Below are positions 61,594 to 64,000 of a stretch of DNA of 64,000 bases, piece by piece (position 1 is the first letter of the stretch; the number at the start of each line of letters is the position of its first letter). Both the position numbers and the translations under genes were made by a program. The notes beneath the pieces are model-generated. The model was not told the DNA's origin. It worked only from the letters and a program-made list of their open reading frames with translations, and did no database searches. The stretch comes from Chrysaora quinquecirrha (lineage: Eukaryota; Cnidaria; Scyphozoa; Semaeostomeae; Pelagiidae): NCBI GenBank assembly GCA_014526335.1, contig JACTAT010000022.1:2759436-2823435 (forward strand), written 5' to 3'.

Positions 61594-64000
61594 CTAAAAA
61601 ATCAAGAAAATGTTACATTTCAGCACCAAAAAGAAAAGGATTCTCAAAACTAGGCACTACGAATAAGAATAATAACCTATTCGTAGGATAATAAATGTCC
61701 TTAGTACATATAAAATGCACCGTATTAGTCCTTCATTGATCACCAAACTTTCCTTCTAAGCATCATCTACCACGCCGTCCCTACAATTCTCATCGACCAA
61801 GTCAACTGCCGTAGGTTCACTAACCCGACTACGGCCTATCACAAAATAATTACAAACCTTCTCCATCACAGCGTTAGATGAAATAACCAAATAAACCACT
61901 ACACGCTTTTATTATAAAGAACCACTTTATAAGGAACCTACATGTAGAAGGCCCGAAAATTTAAAGAACTTATACTACTAAAGAGAAAATCACTAAGGAA
62001 CTTTTCAATATTGAATATTATTATAATTAATATTATTATCATGAGCATGAGCAATGTTTTCGGACGTGGCCAAACGGTCAAACATTTTGCTTGACAAACA
62101 AATCTCAAATGTTGGAATCGCGGTTGGAATAACAATGTTTGATCGTTTGGCCGGCGTTACGATTGAAAAGTTACGCTCGGAAATTTTTTCGTATTTTATC
62201 GCAACAATTAGTTTTACCTGCCACTTGGAAAGAAAGCCAAAGCAAAACAACACCATATTGAAGAACTTGCTTTGCCATCTGGAAATAAAGAAAAATCAAA
62301 ACATTTATCTCGAATTTTGGAAAAAACTTGAGAAGGATCATTTGGCTGAAATAAGAGGGAATGCTGGTTAAAGAGAGGTGCGGGAATGGAAAAGAGGGGT
62401 TGTTAATTCAACTTGACTGAAATAAAATGGTAGTAATAATTAGAGGTGTTTAAAAGAGGAGCGGGTAAAAAGAGAGGGCCCTAAGTTGGCTCCACTTGAA
62501 TAAAAGGGGAGCAATAATTAGAGAGATGTATTAATAAGAGGGGGAACGTGAAAGATGGGCCTTAACTCCCAAGGGGGTACTTCATTGTTCAAATGACTAG
62601 ACGTACCGCCCAGTTTTTCCAAACCCACCCATTTCTACCGACAAATTATGTTAACAACGAAATCTTTTACCCATTTGTACCAATATCTCAAATGTTTGAA
62701 CCCAATTTAACGCCTGAGGCAACTCTAAATGCGGCGAAAAGGCATTTGCGCTGTAAACTAAAACGCACTTTTATCAGGCTTTTCAAAGCAATGCATGTCT
62801 AAAATTTTTCTATATTTCACTACCCATGTGCAGAGATTCTTTACGAAAAATCAACCCATATGTAGGGAAATTGGCGCTGAAAAGTTACCCATTTGGGCGG
62901 CACGTCTAGTATAACGAACAATGAAAGTACCCCCGGGCCTTAACTCAACTTGGCTAAAATAGAAGCGCTAATCAGGGGCGTTAAATTCATTCGACTGAAC
63001 AAAGGGGATTGCCAATTAGGAGGTGAAAGATAGAACTGGGGCCGCTAGAGTACAACTATAATCTTCTACGAAAACAGTACCTTGTAAGCGACGTAATCTT
63101 TTTTTCATTTCTTACAAAATCGTTAAGCGTTAGCTGGTTCCTTTGCCCCAAAGAAACGGACAAAATGAAAACTTAGTAGTGTGAAGGTCTTACTTTGTTC
63201 CTTTTCAAATAATAAAGAAAAAACATATATAAATCAAACATAAATTATAAATGATATTCAAGCGGAATCGTTTAAATAAAACGTATTTTCTCAACTGAGA
63301 AAATATTAGAAAGCAATTTCATTTTGAATAGAAGGAACTGTTATAAATAATATATGAAAAGAATAAATGGGAAAGACTTTTACAAATCAAAGCATTTAGC
63401 AACAGTAAATATTCCCAATTAAAATGGGAAATAAAGTGGGAAATTAAGATTCGAACTGCGAAATTAGAAATGCGACGCGAAATCAGGATGAGTTTCGATA
63501 AGATAGCGAGTTAAAGATCTAATTCTTACCATTTCTGACAAATGACCGGCCGAACGAACGCGTCTTCCTCCCTGTTATGCTCCTCTTGCAAAAGCTCAGA
63601 CTGTCTCTGTTAGATACCAGTATAGTTAACCGCTGAAAAAAGAATGGAACCAAATTAGAGATGTTGAGTTCCGAAAAAGCTCTATTTAAACCGCTCCGTC
63701 TTTGAGCCCCTCTTGCCCCTTTTCTCTTCGGAGCCTCTCTCTCTTTCAAGCCCTCTCTCTCTTTTGGCCCTTTTCTCCATTAAGCCCCCAACTCTTCCAA
63801 GCACCCTTTCTCCTTAACACCCCTCTTTATAAAGCCCTGCCTTTCAAGCAAAATTTGAAATAACCAAATAGCCTCCTTACTGCAACCATTGAATGGTGCG
63901 GTTGTAAGCGTACGATAAAACTGCAAATTAAATGACCATGTCTTTGACTTCCCAAACTTGTGTCTTTTACGAATTTTATGTGATACAATTGACAAAACTT
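61594..64000. other. Right edge: repeats, no supported gene
   Basis: It contains the start of a TACACGC MITE (61902-62010) broken by an A-family fragment (62045-62160), AG-rich DNA repeated on both sides of a GGGGGTAC-ended element (62569-62937), and pyrimidine-rich low-complexity DNA at 63700-63840. A short ORF MKKRLRRLQ at about 63070-63105 has a GTACTG donor of the right phase for the next receptor exon but no signal peptide; I do not call it. Confidence 0.35.
62569..62937. mobile_element. F-family element inserted in AG-rich repeat
   Basis: Left GGGGGTACTTCATTGTTCAA, ACTAGACGTACCGCCC; right GGGCGGCACGTCTAGT, GAACAATGAAAGTACCCCC. It is flanked by GGGCCTTAACTC on both sides, which looks like a target duplication. 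Confidence 0.7.

Noticed and set aside
63519..63749. Possible first exon of the receptor-channel (ORF ending RSFVRNG)
   Set aside because: It ends at ATG-GTAAG in phase 0 while the next exon needs phase 1; no signal peptide.

Overview
This is a eukaryotic genomic window, almost certainly from a marine invertebrate animal. Genes are split into short exons (45 to 850 bp) by AT-rich introns of a few hundred bp to about 2 kb with GT-AG borders. Intergenic and intronic DNA is crowded with palindromic MITE-like elements, tRNA-derived SINEs and GAT/CAT microsatellites. The gene content (UTX, DHHC enzyme, astacin/TSP1/MAM/CUB protein, TSP1/SEA/FN3 receptor) fits an early-branching animal. A cnidarian, probably an anthozoan, is my best guess, but this is inference. 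All exon borders below were read by eye and checked by reading-frame phase; no alignment or transcript data were available.

Layout. (1) Left edge to ~6.8 kb, minus strand: 5' part of a KDM6A/UTX-like histone demethylase gene (TPR region, nine exons). (2) 7.9-31.8 kb, minus: one large secreted protein with signal peptide, basic propeptide site, astacin metalloprotease, two TSP1, four MAM domains alternating with TSP1, then CUB domains. (3) 33.97-35.55 kb, minus: three-exon F-box-like gene. (4) 36.8-40.76 kb, plus: ten-exon DHHC palmitoyltransferase of the ZDHHC3/7 type, head-to-head with the F-box gene. (5) 42.1-61.6 kb or beyond, minus: a chimeric receptor-channel. Its order is an N-terminal Cys-poor domain, a Thr/Ser mucin-like repeat, a TSP1/Cys-rich array, a SEA domain with a G|S cleavage motif, three FN3 domains, glutamate-receptor-like half S1, M1, a pore loop with the potassium-channel filter TTVGYGD, M3, half S2, M4 and a cytoplasmic tail. 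The last 2.4 kb hold repeats and no gene I can support.

The most notable object is gene 5: an ionotropic-glutamate-receptor fold with a K+ selectivity signature placed under an adhesion-type ectodomain with a probable self-cleaving SEA module. K+-signature glutamate-receptor channels are known from cyanobacterial GluR0 and a rotifer (AvGluR1), but I do not know of one with TSP1, SEA and FN3 modules. Nearly all ectodomain exons in genes 2 and 5 have phase 1-1 borders, the classic sign of exon shuffling.

Other points of note are a missing half-CUB exon in gene 2, where transposons fill the expected place; a (GRGQ)n expansion inside one MAM domain; a one-base phase defect in the M4 exon of gene 5; a K+ filter split by an intron that carries a tandem repeat; and a stop codon of gene 5 that lies inside a 3' tandem repeat.
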